A stretch of 64,000 nucleotides of DNA from Enterococcus hulanensis (GCF_005405485.1 NZ_BJED01000019.1:49821-113820), one strand, 5' to 3'. Shown: positions 17,636 through 26,618, numbered from the stretch's first letter. A program made the numbers and translations. The notes: generated by a model from the letters alone, not told the origin.

Positions 17636-18631
17636 ATGGCGAAAAATCGAAACATTATCAGAGAGCGAAATCTAGCACTTGTCATGCGGCAATTTTTTAA
17701 AAACGAGCGGCTCTTAGCCGCTGATCTGGTCAAACTGACAGGAATAAGCATGGTCACCATTAATTCGCTGCTGAAGGATTTAGTCAAAGAAAACAAGGTA
17801 TTAGAAGGCAAGCTGATCCAAAAGGAAATTGGCCGACCTGCTGTCGAGTACTCATTAAATACGCAGATACTCAACTCGCTCTTTGTTTCGATCCGTGCTA
17901 TTGATGCGCAGCTTTATGTCTACTCCTATTATGTCGACGTGAGAGGCCGCGTCCTAGAGACAAAGAAAATCTTTTTTTCAGACGTGACAGAGTCAGGCTT
18001 TCAGGCAATCATGAAGGAACAGATCGCTTCTCATGAAGACATCTATAAAATAGGAATCCTGTTTCCCGGCAAAATTTCAAATGGCATCGCAGTATCCAGC
18101 TTGCACGATGTTTTTAATCAATGGAATTTCGCAAAGATTTTTTCTGAGCTTACTTCCGTGCCGGTGGCGATCCAAAATGATGCCCACCTGCTTACAATCG
18201 GACACTGTATCCAAAATAGAATTAGTTTGAACCAAGCAATCGTCGGCATTTTTTTGCCGAAAAACAGTATGCCCGGCATCACTTTGATTGCCAACAACGA
18301 TTTGATCGAGGGAAACAATGCCCTTGCCGGCGAGGCTAAATACCTGCCCTTTTTGATCCGTAACGGCGCCCCGCAAAATCAACAAGAAATGCTGGAATGC
18401 TTGATTGATATCCTCGGATTTTACAATGCTGCCTTCGCGCCTAAAAACTTTGTCCTTTACGTTGATGGTCTCGATCAAAGCACAATACTGGAAAGAGTCG
18501 CAGCAGATGCGATCTTCCCTCAGCAAAAAAATAAATTAAATTTGCAGTTTGTTGAGGATTTTGAAGACAGCGCCCGCTTCGGTATCCACTGGATGCTGTT
18601 TCAAAACACCCCATTTTCATTTTCTGATTAG
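17636..18631 (+). CDS. ROK-family transcriptional regulator (NagC/XylR-like)
   Basis: This is a 331-residue protein with an N-terminal winged HTH (RQFFKNERLLAADLVKLTG, then SMVTINSLLKDLVKEN) and a ROK sugar-binding fold (about 80-330). It contains IGILFPGKISNG and AIQNDAHLLTIGHC in place of the GxPGxxxxG and NDAN motifs. The zinc-binding Cys cluster of classical ROK repressors is not evident, so binding may differ. I choose the ATG at 17636 because a TTGGGGTG ribosome site precedes it. It is divergent from the cellobiose-type PTS and probably represses it. Confidence 0.85.
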   Translation: MAKNRNIIRERNLALVMRQFFKNERLLAADLVKLTGISMVTINSLLKDLVKENKVLEGKLIQKEIGRPAVEYSLNTQILNSLFVSIRAIDAQLYVYSYYVDVRGRVLETKKIFFSDVTESGFQAIMKEQIASHEDIYKIGILFPGKISNGIAVSSLHDVFNQWNFAKIFSELTSVPVAIQNDAHLLTIGHCIQNRISLNQAIVGIFLPKNSMPGITLIANNDLIEGNNALAGEAKYLPFLIRNGAPQNQQEMLECLIDILGFYNAAFAPKNFVLYVDGLDQSTILERVAADAIFPQQKNKLNLQFVEDFEDSARFGIHWMLFQNTPFSFSD

Positions 18632-18636
18632 TTTAA

Positions 18637-18678
18637 TCAGTCGCAAAAAAAAACGATCTTTTTTGCGACTGATTTTTT
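18637..18678 (+). terminator. Terminator of the ROK gene
   Basis: TCAGTCGCAAAAAA pairs with TTTTTTGCGACTGA and is followed by TTTTTT, five bases past the stop codon. Confidence 0.9.
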
Positions 18679-18749
18679 GTTTGATAACCAGTTATCTGAA
18701 GGGGGTTTGAATGGGAAAAGGCTGCTCTTGATTGTACTTTTCTAAACAC

Positions 18750-18788
18750 AAAAAACCTTTTCGAGATTTTTTTGATCTCAAAAAGGTC
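18750..18788 (-). terminator. Terminator of the ATPase gene
   Basis: The ACCTTTT-GAGAT/ATCTC-AAAAGGT stem is followed by TTTTTTG on the minus strand, about 30 bases past the ATPase stop codon. Confidence 0.85.
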
Positions 18789-18816
18789 AATTGACAGATA
18801 AAAAATTCGCGCAAGG

Positions 18817-20046
18817 CTAGGAATCCACACTCAGCAGCCAATCCAACACATTCATTTTCTTGATTCCATTAAAGTTCGCTTCTTTATTATACTCATCTAG
18901 GGTCAGCAGGTATTTAGGATAGGAATCCTTGATTGCTTGAAGTGATCGCAATTCTCTTTTTAGGACAGCTTCATCTAAAGTGGTCAGAGCTACTTGATAA
19001 TAGGACACCTCTTGTTTTTCATTGATGGCTACAAAATCAACTTCATACCGATCAACCTTACCAACATAGACTTTATTCCCACGGCGTCGCAATTCTAGAT
19101 ACACGATGTTTTCCAAGACATGACCAAAATCCTGATGATGATCCCGCAAGATCAATCTCCTCAACCCACTGTCTACAACATAATACTTCGATTGTGTATC
19201 CAGCAGTTCACGCCCATGTACATCATAACGCTTAGCCTCATAGAGAATTAAACTATCCAAAATCCCCTGCAGATATTTCTCTACCGTTTTATTGGAAATT
19301 GACGTTCCTTTAGAAACCAACGTATTTTTGATTTTATTCACTGTAACCAGACTCCCGACACTGCTGAAAAGTGTCTCGATCAAACGCTCCAACACTCTAA
19401 CGTCAGAAACATTCAACCTTGCAACAATATCATTCAAAACGACCGTAGAATACAATCCCTGCAGATATTCTAAAGCTTCTTGATCCGTTTCCGTAAACAG
19501 CGTGTAGGGCATCGAACTTTTTAGATACTCATTAAAATACTGGGCATTGGGCTGATCGTCTTCATTTTGCTTTTTCCATTCCACAAATTCTGAAAAGGAT
19601 AGCGGCAGCATTTTCAACTCAACATATCTGCCAGACAGCAATGTTGCGATTTCCCCGCTTAAAAAATAAGCATTGGAGCCCGTAATATACAAATCAACAT
19701 TTTCTTTAATGAACAGGGAGTCAACAACACGTTCAAAATTCTCAACATGCTGGATCTCATCTAAAAATATATAGACCTTTTTCTTGTCTGCTATTTTCTT
19801 TATTAAATAATCGTATAAAGAACGCACACCTCTCAGAGAATCATACGCCATATCCTCAAAATTAATACTGATGATCGCCTCATCAGACACACCTGTTTCT
19901 GTCAAATAATCTCGAAAAAGCTGAAACAACGTGGATTTCCCCGCACGTCTCACCCCTGAAACAACCTTGATTAATGGCTTGTCCTGATGTCTTTTCAAAA
20001 AATTTAAATATTCAGATCGTTCCACTAGTCTCTTCATATGTTTCAC
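18817..20046 (-). CDS. AAA-type ATPase with DUF4143 C-terminal domain
   Basis: This is a 409-residue protein of the widespread DUF4143 family. The P-loop is GVRRAGKSTLFQLF (about 32-45), Walker B is YIFLDEIQHV (about 93-102) and the sensor-like TGSNAYFLSGEIATLLSGR follows. The C-terminal half carries the DUF4143 fold, ending with ELRRRGNKVYVGKVDRYEVD, a PD-(D/E)XK-like element. Its cellular role is not established. It stands alone, with its own terminator. Confidence 0.9.
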   Translation of the reverse strand: MKHMKRLVERSEYLNFLKRHQDKPLIKVVSGVRRAGKSTLFQLFRDYLTETGVSDEAIISINFEDMAYDSLRGVRSLYDYLIKKIADKKKVYIFLDEIQHVENFERVVDSLFIKENVDLYITGSNAYFLSGEIATLLSGRYVELKMLPLSFSEFVEWKKQNEDDQPNAQYFNEYLKSSMPYTLFTETDQEALEYLQGLYSTVVLNDIVARLNVSDVRVLERLIETLFSSVGSLVTVNKIKNTLVSKGTSISNKTVEKYLQGILDSLILYEAKRYDVHGRELLDTQSKYYVVDSGLRRLILRDHHQDFGHVLENIVYLELRRRGNKVYVGKVDRYEVDFVAINEKQEVSYYQVALTTLDEAVLKRELRSLQAIKDSYPKYLLTLDEYNKEANFNGIKKMNVLDWLLSVDS

Positions 20047-20160
20047 CTCAATTCCAAACTCCCATCATTATCATACCATGTTGTGACTTAAAGTTAAACA
20101 TTTGGAAATATTGTCATTTGTTGAGACTAGAGTACAAAGAAATAATCAATTGAAAATCGC

Positions 20161-20196
20161 AAAAAGCTGCCTATTGCAAACAATAGACAGCCTTAC
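20161..20196 (-). terminator. Terminator of the glycyl-radical/PTS operon
   Basis: The GCTG-CTATTG/CAATAG-CAGC stem is followed on the minus strand by TTTTTG, directly after the IIA stop codon at 20198. Confidence 0.82.
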
Positions 20197-20197
20197 T

Positions 20198-20614
20198 TTA
20201 TTCTTCCGTAAATTTCTTTACAATATTGATCACACCTTCGCTTCCAGCAGTGATTCCTTGCGAAACGAGGTTTTCCAGTGGAAAAATGGTTCTTCCGCCT
20301 AGTACTTCTAAAAGCATCGGCAGGTTTACTCCCGAAATTGCTTGAACATCATATCCTTCAGCAAGTAACAGCGCCACTGCGTTTGAAGGCGAACCACCGA
20401 ACAGGTCAACAAAGACAAGTGTTGGATAATCGTTATCGAATTTTCTCAGTGTCTCTTTTAATGCGCTGACTAAAGTATCCAGCGACATCTCAGGGGTAAA
20501 AACTAAGGTCTCAAAATTGTCTTGCTTACCGATGATCATTTCGGCCGACTTCTTTATTCCTGTCGCGAATTCACCGTGGGTCATAACTAGAACATTACTC
20601 ATATTGGTTTCCAT
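20198..20614 (-). CDS. PTS mannose-family IIA subunit (glycyl-radical operon)
   Basis: This 138-residue phosphocarrier has active His13 in VLVMTHGEFATGIKK and the family segment FVDLFGGSPSNAVA (about 69-82). GAGGAGAATCAG precedes the ATG at 20614 at good spacing. It is the last gene of the operon led by the DeoR regulator, 21 bases after IID. Confidence 0.93.
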   Translation of the reverse strand: METNMSNVLVMTHGEFATGIKKSAEMIIGKQDNFETLVFTPEMSLDTLVSALKETLRKFDNDYPTLVFVDLFGGSPSNAVALLLAEGYDVQAISGVNLPMLLEVLGGRTIFPLENLVSQGITAGSEGVINIVKKFTEE

Positions 20615-20635
20615 CTGATTCTCCTCATTTATAGT

Positions 20636-21460
20636 CTAAAATACATGCAGTAACGAACCTGCTGCCCCTAAGACAATTAAAATTAACAACAGCTTGATGA
20701 CCGAAACATTCTTTTTATCGTGCAAATACCATACAACCATCACTAAAATGAATGGCAGCAAGCCTGGCATTAGACCATCGACAATATCCTGCAATTTAGT
20801 AACAGCGCCACCGCTGCCCCATTTGATTGGTGTGCTTAATGAAACAAATTGAGCGGATAAGCCACCGACAACGGTTAATCCGAGAATGGATAAAAACCCA
20901 GTGACTTTTTCAATCATCGCAGGAGAGAATATCTCAGAATCCATAATCTTCATGCCTTCTCTAAAGCCAAACTGAACGCCCCAAAGACCAAAGCCTAATG
21001 TGATGGCAGTCCAGCCCACAAGAAAGATGATCGGACCTAAAATATTTCCCTCAAGAGCCAATCCCATACCAAAGCTTAGCAGCAGCGCATTTCCTGTACT
21101 TGCGAATAAAGAATCTCCCAACGCGGCCATAGGACCCATCAGCCCCGATTTGATCGCATTAAAAACATCATCAGGAATATCTTCACCCTGTGCTTTTGAA
21201 ACTTCCATCGCACAAACGGCTCCGATCAACGGCAAACCAATCGTTGGTTCAGTATTGAAAAAGGCCATATGCCTTGTTAACGCATGCCCCATCTCACCTT
21301 TATCACCATTCGTAACTTTTTTCAAAACCGGAACGAGACTCCAGGCAAACGCCACATTCTGCATTCGTTCCCAGTTCCAAGCCGAAGTATTGGACATGAT
21401 CCAACGAAAACCAACCTTATAAATATCTTTTTTTGTCACCTCTTGAGCTGTACTAGGCAT
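20636..21460 (-). CDS. PTS mannose-family IID subunit (glycyl-radical operon)
   Basis: This is a 274-residue membrane subunit. Markers are NTSAWNWERMQNVAFAWSL near the N-terminus, the FFNTEPTIGLPLIG stretch and IKSGLMGPMAALGDSLFAS (about 102-120). I place the start at the ATG at 21460, which is eight bases after a GGGAGG site. It overlaps the IIC end by eight bases, indicating coupled translation. Confidence 0.92.
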   Translation of the reverse strand: MPSTAQEVTKKDIYKVGFRWIMSNTSAWNWERMQNVAFAWSLVPVLKKVTNGDKGEMGHALTRHMAFFNTEPTIGLPLIGAVCAMEVSKAQGEDIPDDVFNAIKSGLMGPMAALGDSLFASTGNALLLSFGMGLALEGNILGPIIFLVGWTAITLGFGLWGVQFGFREGMKIMDSEIFSPAMIEKVTGFLSILGLTVVGGLSAQFVSLSTPIKWGSGGAVTKLQDIVDGLMPGLLPFILVMVVWYLHDKKNVSVIKLLLILIVLGAAGSLLHVF

Positions 21461-22223
21461 GTTCATGTCCTCCCGCATTTTCTTGATTTAAGAAACTAAT
21501 CATCGCTAACGCAATTCCAACGAGCGCTACAGTGAAAATTGGTAGTTCTAAGGCTGTAACAGCGATAAAACCGACGATGAAATATCCCATCAAACTTGGT
21601 TTTGTGAGCAGCATCTTTAACAATACGGCCATCCCCAACGCTGGCAACATGCCGCCAATAACTGTAATAATTGCTGTTAACCATTCAGGAATGACTTTTA
21701 CGATGTCCTGTGCAGCCGAAGCACCAAAATAAAGAACTAAAAATGCTGGTACAAAACGAAAAACAAAGGCGATTATCTGTGGCAGGCCGAGTGTCATAAA
21801 GGTCAGCATTCTTACATTGCCCTCAGCAGCATATTCATCTGTTTTGTGAACCAAGAACGAGTTGATCGTCGCGAATAATTGCCAAACAAAAGTCCCGATT
21901 AACCCTAACGGAACAGCAATGGAGACAGCCATTTCAGCCGATACCCCTGTTGAAAGCGCCAAGGCAGTCCCAACGTAGCCTGCAATTCCTATATCTGACG
22001 CCATAGCCCCGCCTGGAGTCACTGCACCAATGTATAACGCATTGATCGTTGCCCCGATGATTACGCCATTTTGTACATCTCCCATGATAATCCCAACGAT
22101 TAATCCCGCAACTAAAGGTTTGCCAAAAACATGATAGGCAATCCCCTGCCCGCCAAGCCAAGGTGTCGCGATCCAAGCTAAATAAGTGAAAAGTGAAATT
22201 AATACTGCTTGCAATAAGTTCAT
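21453..22223 (-). CDS. PTS mannose-family IIC subunit (glycyl-radical operon)
   Basis: This is a 256-residue polytopic sugar-conducting subunit. The segments GLIVGIIMGDVQNGVIIGAT and TPGGAMASDIGIAGYVGTA mark the family. Like the other mannose-type IIC here it pairs with IID, but the two are clearly different in sequence, so the sugars probably differ. The context with a glycyl radical enzyme points to an unusual sugar or sugar derivative. Confidence 0.93.
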   Translation of the reverse strand: MNLLQAVLISLFTYLAWIATPWLGGQGIAYHVFGKPLVAGLIVGIIMGDVQNGVIIGATINALYIGAVTPGGAMASDIGIAGYVGTALALSTGVSAEMAVSIAVPLGLIGTFVWQLFATINSFLVHKTDEYAAEGNVRMLTFMTLGLPQIIAFVFRFVPAFLVLYFGASAAQDIVKVIPEWLTAIITVIGGMLPALGMAVLLKMLLTKPSLMGYFIVGFIAVTALELPIFTVALVGIALAMISFLNQENAGGHEHA

Positions 22224-22246
22224 TTGTTTGCTCCTCCCAGTTTAAT

Positions 22247-22699
22247 TTAAAATGTTGAAACAGGCTGCCCTGGCACTGTTTGCATAAATACTTCTACACA
22301 ATCTTTGCAGTTCAATGCATCGATCGCTTGATAATTTTCGTCGTCTAAATGAACGGTTTGTGCATATTTTTTTCGCCCTGGTGCCATCCCGACATTTCCA
22401 ACATTTAATTTCCAATCATACTGATCGTTTGCTTCAATGACTTGTTTGGCACTAACCGGTGCCTTAGCGATAAATAGCGTTTCATTTTCAGGATACTCAT
22501 TGACACATTGTGTGGCTTCATCCAATTTTTTTATAACCAGTTCTACATGCTTGGGCGTTGCCATTGTTAGCGCTTTCGAAATAATTGGATTACTAGCTGC
22601 AAGATCATCGATTACCACGATTTTCTTGGCTCCTAATTGTTTGATCCACGCCGTCACTACTTGTCCATGTACTAATCTGTCATCAATTCTAAAAAACAT
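22247..22699 (-). CDS. PTS mannose-family IIB subunit (glycyl-radical operon)
   Basis: This 150-residue cytoplasmic subunit has active His11 in MFFRIDDRLVHGQVVTAW. GNVGMAPGRKKYAQTVHL (about 99-116) is the family segment. I choose the ATG at 22699, seven bases after AAGGAG. An in-frame ATG six bases earlier is too close to that site. A strong hairpin at 22778-22807 separates it from the upstream enzyme gene. Confidence 0.92.
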   Translation of the reverse strand: MFFRIDDRLVHGQVVTAWIKQLGAKKIVVIDDLAASNPIISKALTMATPKHVELVIKKLDEATQCVNEYPENETLFIAKAPVSAKQVIEANDQYDWKLNVGNVGMAPGRKKYAQTVHLDDENYQAIDALNCKDCVEVFMQTVPGQPVSTF

Positions 22700-22777
22700 A
22701 GTCATTCTCCTTTTTTCGCCAAAGGCGTTTTTTGTCAATTATTTAGCTTGGGGATTCATTCACATGATCCTTTTTTA

Positions 22778-22807
22778 AATAAGAGATAGCGTTTGCTATC
22801 TCTTATT
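22778..22807 (-). terminator. Perfect 13-bp hairpin between enzyme and PTS genes
   Basis: AATAAGAGATAGC and GCTATCTCTTATT pair perfectly across a four-base loop. On the minus strand it is followed by TTTAAAAAAGG rather than a clean T run. It may be a partial terminator or an RNA processing and stability element that sets the ratio of enzyme to transporter. Confidence 0.6.
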
Positions 22808-22810
22808 AGG

Positions 22811-25096
22811 TTATTCATCATAAAGTGTTCGGCTCAACAGCTCATCTTGTACATCCTTATCTAAATTGACAAAGATCGCACTGAACCCGCTGACGCGAAC
22901 AATCAGATTGGGGTATTTTTCAGGATGCTTTTGCGCATCTTCTAGAATCCCGTGATCCACGATGGTTACCATTAAATGACAGCCACCTTTTTTGAAATAG
23001 GTATTGAACAAATACTTGATTTTCGTTCTATTCTTGTTGAACATATTGGGTGTAAACTTGATGTTTTGAACCGCGCCGCCATGATATTTCGCGTCAAAGG
23101 TTGCCAGCGAATTCAAGACTGCTGTCGGACCGCTTTGCGCCGCGCCGCCTTGTGGGTTATTTGCCGGGTTCATAAACTGTCCGGCATACCTGCCATCTAA
23201 AGAGGCGGAGGTTGCTCGTCCCCATTCTGTATTCGTTTGATTATTAGAAATTACGATCAGGTAATATTGCATACCCTTTTCAATCCCTCGATCGCGAATT
23301 CCGTTTGCGACAAATTCATACAAGTCATTTGCCAGTTCATCAACTTCTGCTAGATCATTGCCATATTTTCCTTGAGCCCAAAGCTCTTCACGAATCGCTT
23401 CGTAGCCTGCAAAATTATGCTTCGCTGCTTCGTTCAGCTCTTTAAGTGTGTATTTCTTTTCATCGAAGACGAGTTTCTTAATTGCATATAAAGCATCACT
23501 GCTATTGATATTTCCGTAAGTTTCATTCGTGCCGCCCAAATAACGGATTCCGCCATCTAAGATCGCCTTGCCCCTTGAGATACAGTCATCCATCAGGATA
23601 CTCGCAAACATGAAGGAAACTTCTCGATTCATCAATTCATAGCTATAATATTGCGCGTCAACAGAGAGATCGAAATAGTAATCCAACAATTCTTTATAAT
23701 TCGCATACAAATCGTCGAAATATTCGAAATTTTCAATCTTTTTAATCGGTACGGGTCCTGATTTTTTGATGCCATCCATTGGATCAACCCCTTCATTCAG
23801 GGTCATATTCAATAGCATCAAAAGATTTAACAGCGTATTTGGTGTGCCGACGCTCTGACCTTGAATAACAAATTCTCCACAACCGAAGGGAACATACTGC
23901 TCAGCGGTCTTTCGATCGACTCGCATACCATGCATCACCGCTGGTACATTGACTTCATCGTTGTATAACGTCGGGTAGGTCGCACCAGCCCCGATACAGT
24001 CATAGGCCAGATCCATAATTTCTTCTGGGGTATCTTTGTTAAACCGCAGTGTAAATTGCGGTTCGACGTACTTGCAATCCTTCGTGACTCTCATAGCGAT
24101 TTTGGCAAAAATGTCCGCGGCTTCTGGGTTCTTACGCCCGTACCCGCCAACAATGATCCGACCATTGACGGTCGTTCGACGATTTTCAATCAGTGTCCAC
24201 AAGGATTTCAGATAATCATAGGCATCCTCTTCCGTGATCAGCCCATTGTCTAAATCACGTTTTAAGTATGGACCTAAGTAATCATCTAATCGTCCATAGT
24301 TGATACAACCGGCTAATAACGCATAGACCCAAACCATTTGAAGCGCTTGATGGAAGGTCTGCGGTTTTTGATAAGTAATCACCTTTAAGTCATTTTCCAT
24401 CATTCCAAGCTGCTGCAGCCGTTTTTCAGTAGTTGCACCACTCTTAGCCTGATTGACCAATTCTCTTAAACGATCACAAACAGCCTGATAAATGTTTAAC
24501 GCATCAATCGATGATTGCAGAAACTCATTGGGACCGAGCTCTTTTTGTTTTTCTAAAACGAGTTCTTTCAAACCCTCGATCCCATTATCTAAAAGCTTCG
24601 GATAATCGAGCATCATTCCACTCAAGCGTGCCGTTGCCATTAGCGGTGCTGTTCCATCGATAAATCGGTTGATGATATTTTCCTGCAAAACATCTCCGCA
24701 ATATAACGCCTTAACATCATGGTCTTCCCAGTATTCATACATGGCATCAACTCTGGCTTTATCTTCTTCAGAATCAAGTTCATTTTTGAATTTTGCCAAT
24801 TTGTCAAAAACACAATAATGACCGACACCACCTAGAGAAGTCACACAACCAAATCCAATTGGCAGAAAATCAAGACGTCCAGCTACCAAATCTGTTGGTT
24901 CGATGCTGCGAAAAAGCGTCGGATAAATCACCTTCAAGCAATTGATTTCTCTAGCTTCTTTGGAAAGCCCCTCAGAGTCTTGGTGAGCCTGAGTATAAGC
25001 TTCCATGATTTCCAGCTGCTCTTTGGGTGTTTTTTCACTTGGCAATTTGATACTGACTTCAACATTTTGAACCCCAGCAATACTTGCCTTTTTCAT
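22811..25096 (-). CDS. Glycyl radical enzyme of unknown substrate (PFL/dehydratase superfamily)
   Basis: This is a 761-residue anaerobic radical enzyme. The glycyl loop is RVSGFSAIF near the C-terminus, with Gly737 as the radical site. The active-site loop is YVPFGCGEFVIQG with thiyl Cys406 and Glu408. The C-x-E pattern is that of dehydratases and lyases of the superfamily (GCVE in diol dehydratase and choline lyase) rather than pyruvate formate-lyase, which has Cys-Cys. It is therefore probably a C-O or C-N lyase. It lies one base after the epimerase gene and before PTS genes, with its activase divergent. No microcompartment genes are near. The substrate is most likely a sugar phosphate, which is inference. 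Confidence 0.93.
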   Translation of the reverse strand: MKKASIAGVQNVEVSIKLPSEKTPKEQLEIMEAYTQAHQDSEGLSKEAREINCLKVIYPTLFRSIEPTDLVAGRLDFLPIGFGCVTSLGGVGHYCVFDKLAKFKNELDSEEDKARVDAMYEYWEDHDVKALYCGDVLQENIINRFIDGTAPLMATARLSGMMLDYPKLLDNGIEGLKELVLEKQKELGPNEFLQSSIDALNIYQAVCDRLRELVNQAKSGATTEKRLQQLGMMENDLKVITYQKPQTFHQALQMVWVYALLAGCINYGRLDDYLGPYLKRDLDNGLITEEDAYDYLKSLWTLIENRRTTVNGRIIVGGYGRKNPEAADIFAKIAMRVTKDCKYVEPQFTLRFNKDTPEEIMDLAYDCIGAGATYPTLYNDEVNVPAVMHGMRVDRKTAEQYVPFGCGEFVIQGQSVGTPNTLLNLLMLLNMTLNEGVDPMDGIKKSGPVPIKKIENFEYFDDLYANYKELLDYYFDLSVDAQYYSYELMNREVSFMFASILMDDCISRGKAILDGGIRYLGGTNETYGNINSSDALYAIKKLVFDEKKYTLKELNEAAKHNFAGYEAIREELWAQGKYGNDLAEVDELANDLYEFVANGIRDRGIEKGMQYYLIVISNNQTNTEWGRATSASLDGRYAGQFMNPANNPQGGAAQSGPTAVLNSLATFDAKYHGGAVQNIKFTPNMFNKNRTKIKYLFNTYFKKGGCHLMVTIVDHGILEDAQKHPEKYPNLIVRVSGFSAIFVNLDKDVQDELLSRTLYDE

Positions 25097-25097
25097 G

Positions 25098-25847
25098 TTA
25101 GTGTTTGCTCCTTTCAGCCTCGCGCCAATTATTTTGGTAGCCGCTTAACAGATCAGTGAAGCGCTTGGTAATATAGTGAGGTCTAGTGATCGCACTGCCA
25201 ACAACTACTGAATGAGCGCCCAAATACAATACTTTCATTGCATCTTCCGGCGTATAAATATGCCCTTCCATCATGACATACGCTTCATCTTTAAAGTCAC
25301 GGCACATTTGAGCAAACATACGATAATCAGGTCCTTCAATATGCTTTGTTTCCTCGGTGTAGCCATATAAAGTAGGGGCTACGATATCCGCACCATGGTC
25401 AACCGCCCAACGTGCTTCTTCATAGTTTGAGACATCCGCAAAAATGATTGCTTCCGGAATTTCCTTTTTTAGAATAGGCAGTAAGTCTCTTGCAACTGTG
25501 CCTTCATGGGTGATTTGAGTCGTACAGTCTAGCGCAATGATCTCAGCCCCCGCTTCCCAAATTGCCTTACAAGCATCTAAGGTTGGTGTAATGAAAACAT
25601 CTGTATCCTCATGCCAGATTTTCCAAAGACCAATTACCGGAAGATCGACATTATCCTTAATCATTTTGATTTGTTCAGGCATGTTCGCGCGAATTGCCAC
25701 GGCCCCGCCCCATTTCGCACATTCAGCCATTTTAATCGACATGTCATCCGTGTAAATCGGTTCATCTTTTTGAGTCTGACAAGAAACGATTAAACCGTTT
25801 TTTAACGATTCAAGCAATTCACGCTTTTTTGGATCATTTGTTTTCAT
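25098..25847 (-). CDS. NanE-like 2-epimerase (N-acylglucosamine-6-phosphate epimerase family)
   Basis: This is a 249-residue TIM-barrel protein related to N-acetylmannosamine-6-phosphate 2-epimerase. Matching parts include GLIVSCQ near the N-terminus, VFITPTLDACKAI, GAEIIALDCT and the phosphate site GAHSVVVGSAITRP (about 213-226). It differs from the NanE I remember at key places: the catalytic Lys loop reads GLWKIWHED rather than IKRDYPD, and EGHIYTPEDA replaces EGRIHTPEDA. No other sialic-acid genes are present. It probably acts on another phosphorylated sugar, feeding or following the glycyl radical enzyme. Confidence 0.85.
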   Translation of the reverse strand: MKTNDPKKRELLESLKNGLIVSCQTQKDEPIYTDDMSIKMAECAKWGGAVAIRANMPEQIKMIKDNVDLPVIGLWKIWHEDTDVFITPTLDACKAIWEAGAEIIALDCTTQITHEGTVARDLLPILKKEIPEAIIFADVSNYEEARWAVDHGADIVAPTLYGYTEETKHIEGPDYRMFAQMCRDFKDEAYVMMEGHIYTPEDAMKVLYLGAHSVVVGSAITRPHYITKRFTDLLSGYQNNWREAERSKH

Positions 25848-25859
25848 TTCACATTCTCC

Positions 25860-26618
25860 TTACTCTGTCGAGATAATATTTTTATATTTTTTTCCACCTT
25901 CAGGTATTTTGTTGGTAAAGACTTTTTCAAAATCCTCAAAACTGCCAAAGGTGCTTAAAGCCGTTAATTTAAACTTGGAATCATCAACTAGCAGGTAAGC
26001 ATGCTTGCTGCGTTTGATGACCGCCTTTTTGATACTGCCGATTTCCAGCTCGCTAGTGTATACTTCGCCAAAATCTATATCGGCGCCGTTTGCTCCAATA
26101 AATGATTTATCAAAACGAAACTCCTGCATCTGTTCAATCGTTGATGGTCCATAGCATATCTCATGCTTTTTGCTATACCTTCCACCTAGCATGTAAACTT
26201 CCACATCCAGCTGGTTCAAACGATTCAAAACAAAATAGCTGTTTGTAACGATTTTAATTTTCTTATTATGCAGGAATGGAATCATCTGCATCGGTGTCGT
26301 TCCAGAATCTAAAAAGATCAAATCGCCGTCTCTAATTTCCTTCGCAGCTATCTCAGCAATCTGCTTCTTTTCCTCTTGATGAATATTCACTTTTTCCAAA
26401 ACAGGTCCTTCTGTCAGATCGCTGATGGTTTCTTCCAATCCTATCTGAACGACTCCGCCGCGTTCTCGATCGACTTTCCCCTGCTCTTCTAAAAGTTTTA
26501 GATCCCGTTGAACAGTTGATTTGGAGACATTCATTTCCTTACATAGATCGCTGATACTGATCATGGGTTGTGATTTCAAACGAGATAAGATATAGATTTG
26601 ACGTTCTTTTGCTAACAT
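25860..26618 (-). CDS. DeoR-family transcriptional repressor
   Basis: This is a 252-residue regulator with an N-terminal DeoR HTH (ERQIYILSRLKSQPMISISD, then CKEMNVSKSTVQRDLKLLEEQG) and a C-terminal phosphosugar-sensing domain (GDLIFLDSGTTPMQMIPFL, SFIGANGADIDFGEVYTSE). I place the start at 26618, where AAAGGAGAG sits at good spacing. An in-frame ATG at 26657 lacks this. It is the first gene of the glycyl-radical operon and lies opposite the activase gene, so it probably controls both directions. Confidence 0.92.
   Translation of the reverse strand: MLAKERQIYILSRLKSQPMISISDLCKEMNVSKSTVQRDLKLLEEQGKVDRERGGVVQIGLEETISDLTEGPVLEKVNIHQEEKKQIAEIAAKEIRDGDLIFLDSGTTPMQMIPFLHNKKIKIVTNSYFVLNRLNQLDVEVYMLGGRYSKKHEICYGPSTIEQMQEFRFDKSFIGANGADIDFGEVYTSELEIGSIKKAVIKRSKHAYLLVDDSKFKLTALSTFGSFEDFEKVFTNKIPEGGKKYKNIISTE

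Noticed and set aside
18077..18526. 149-codon minus-strand open frame
   Set aside because: It is antisense to the ROK regulator, whose domains fully explain the sequence.
21000..21422. 140-codon plus-strand open frame
   Set aside because: It is antisense to the PTS IID gene and has no protein-like features.
22811..25096. Pyruvate formate-lyase
   Set aside because: The active site has Cys-Gly-Glu rather than Cys-Cys, and the context is sugar import.
25098..25847. Calling the epimerase nanE and the locus sialic-acid catabolism
   Set aside because: No lyase, kinase, deacetylase or sialic-acid transporter is near, and key active-site loops differ from NanE.
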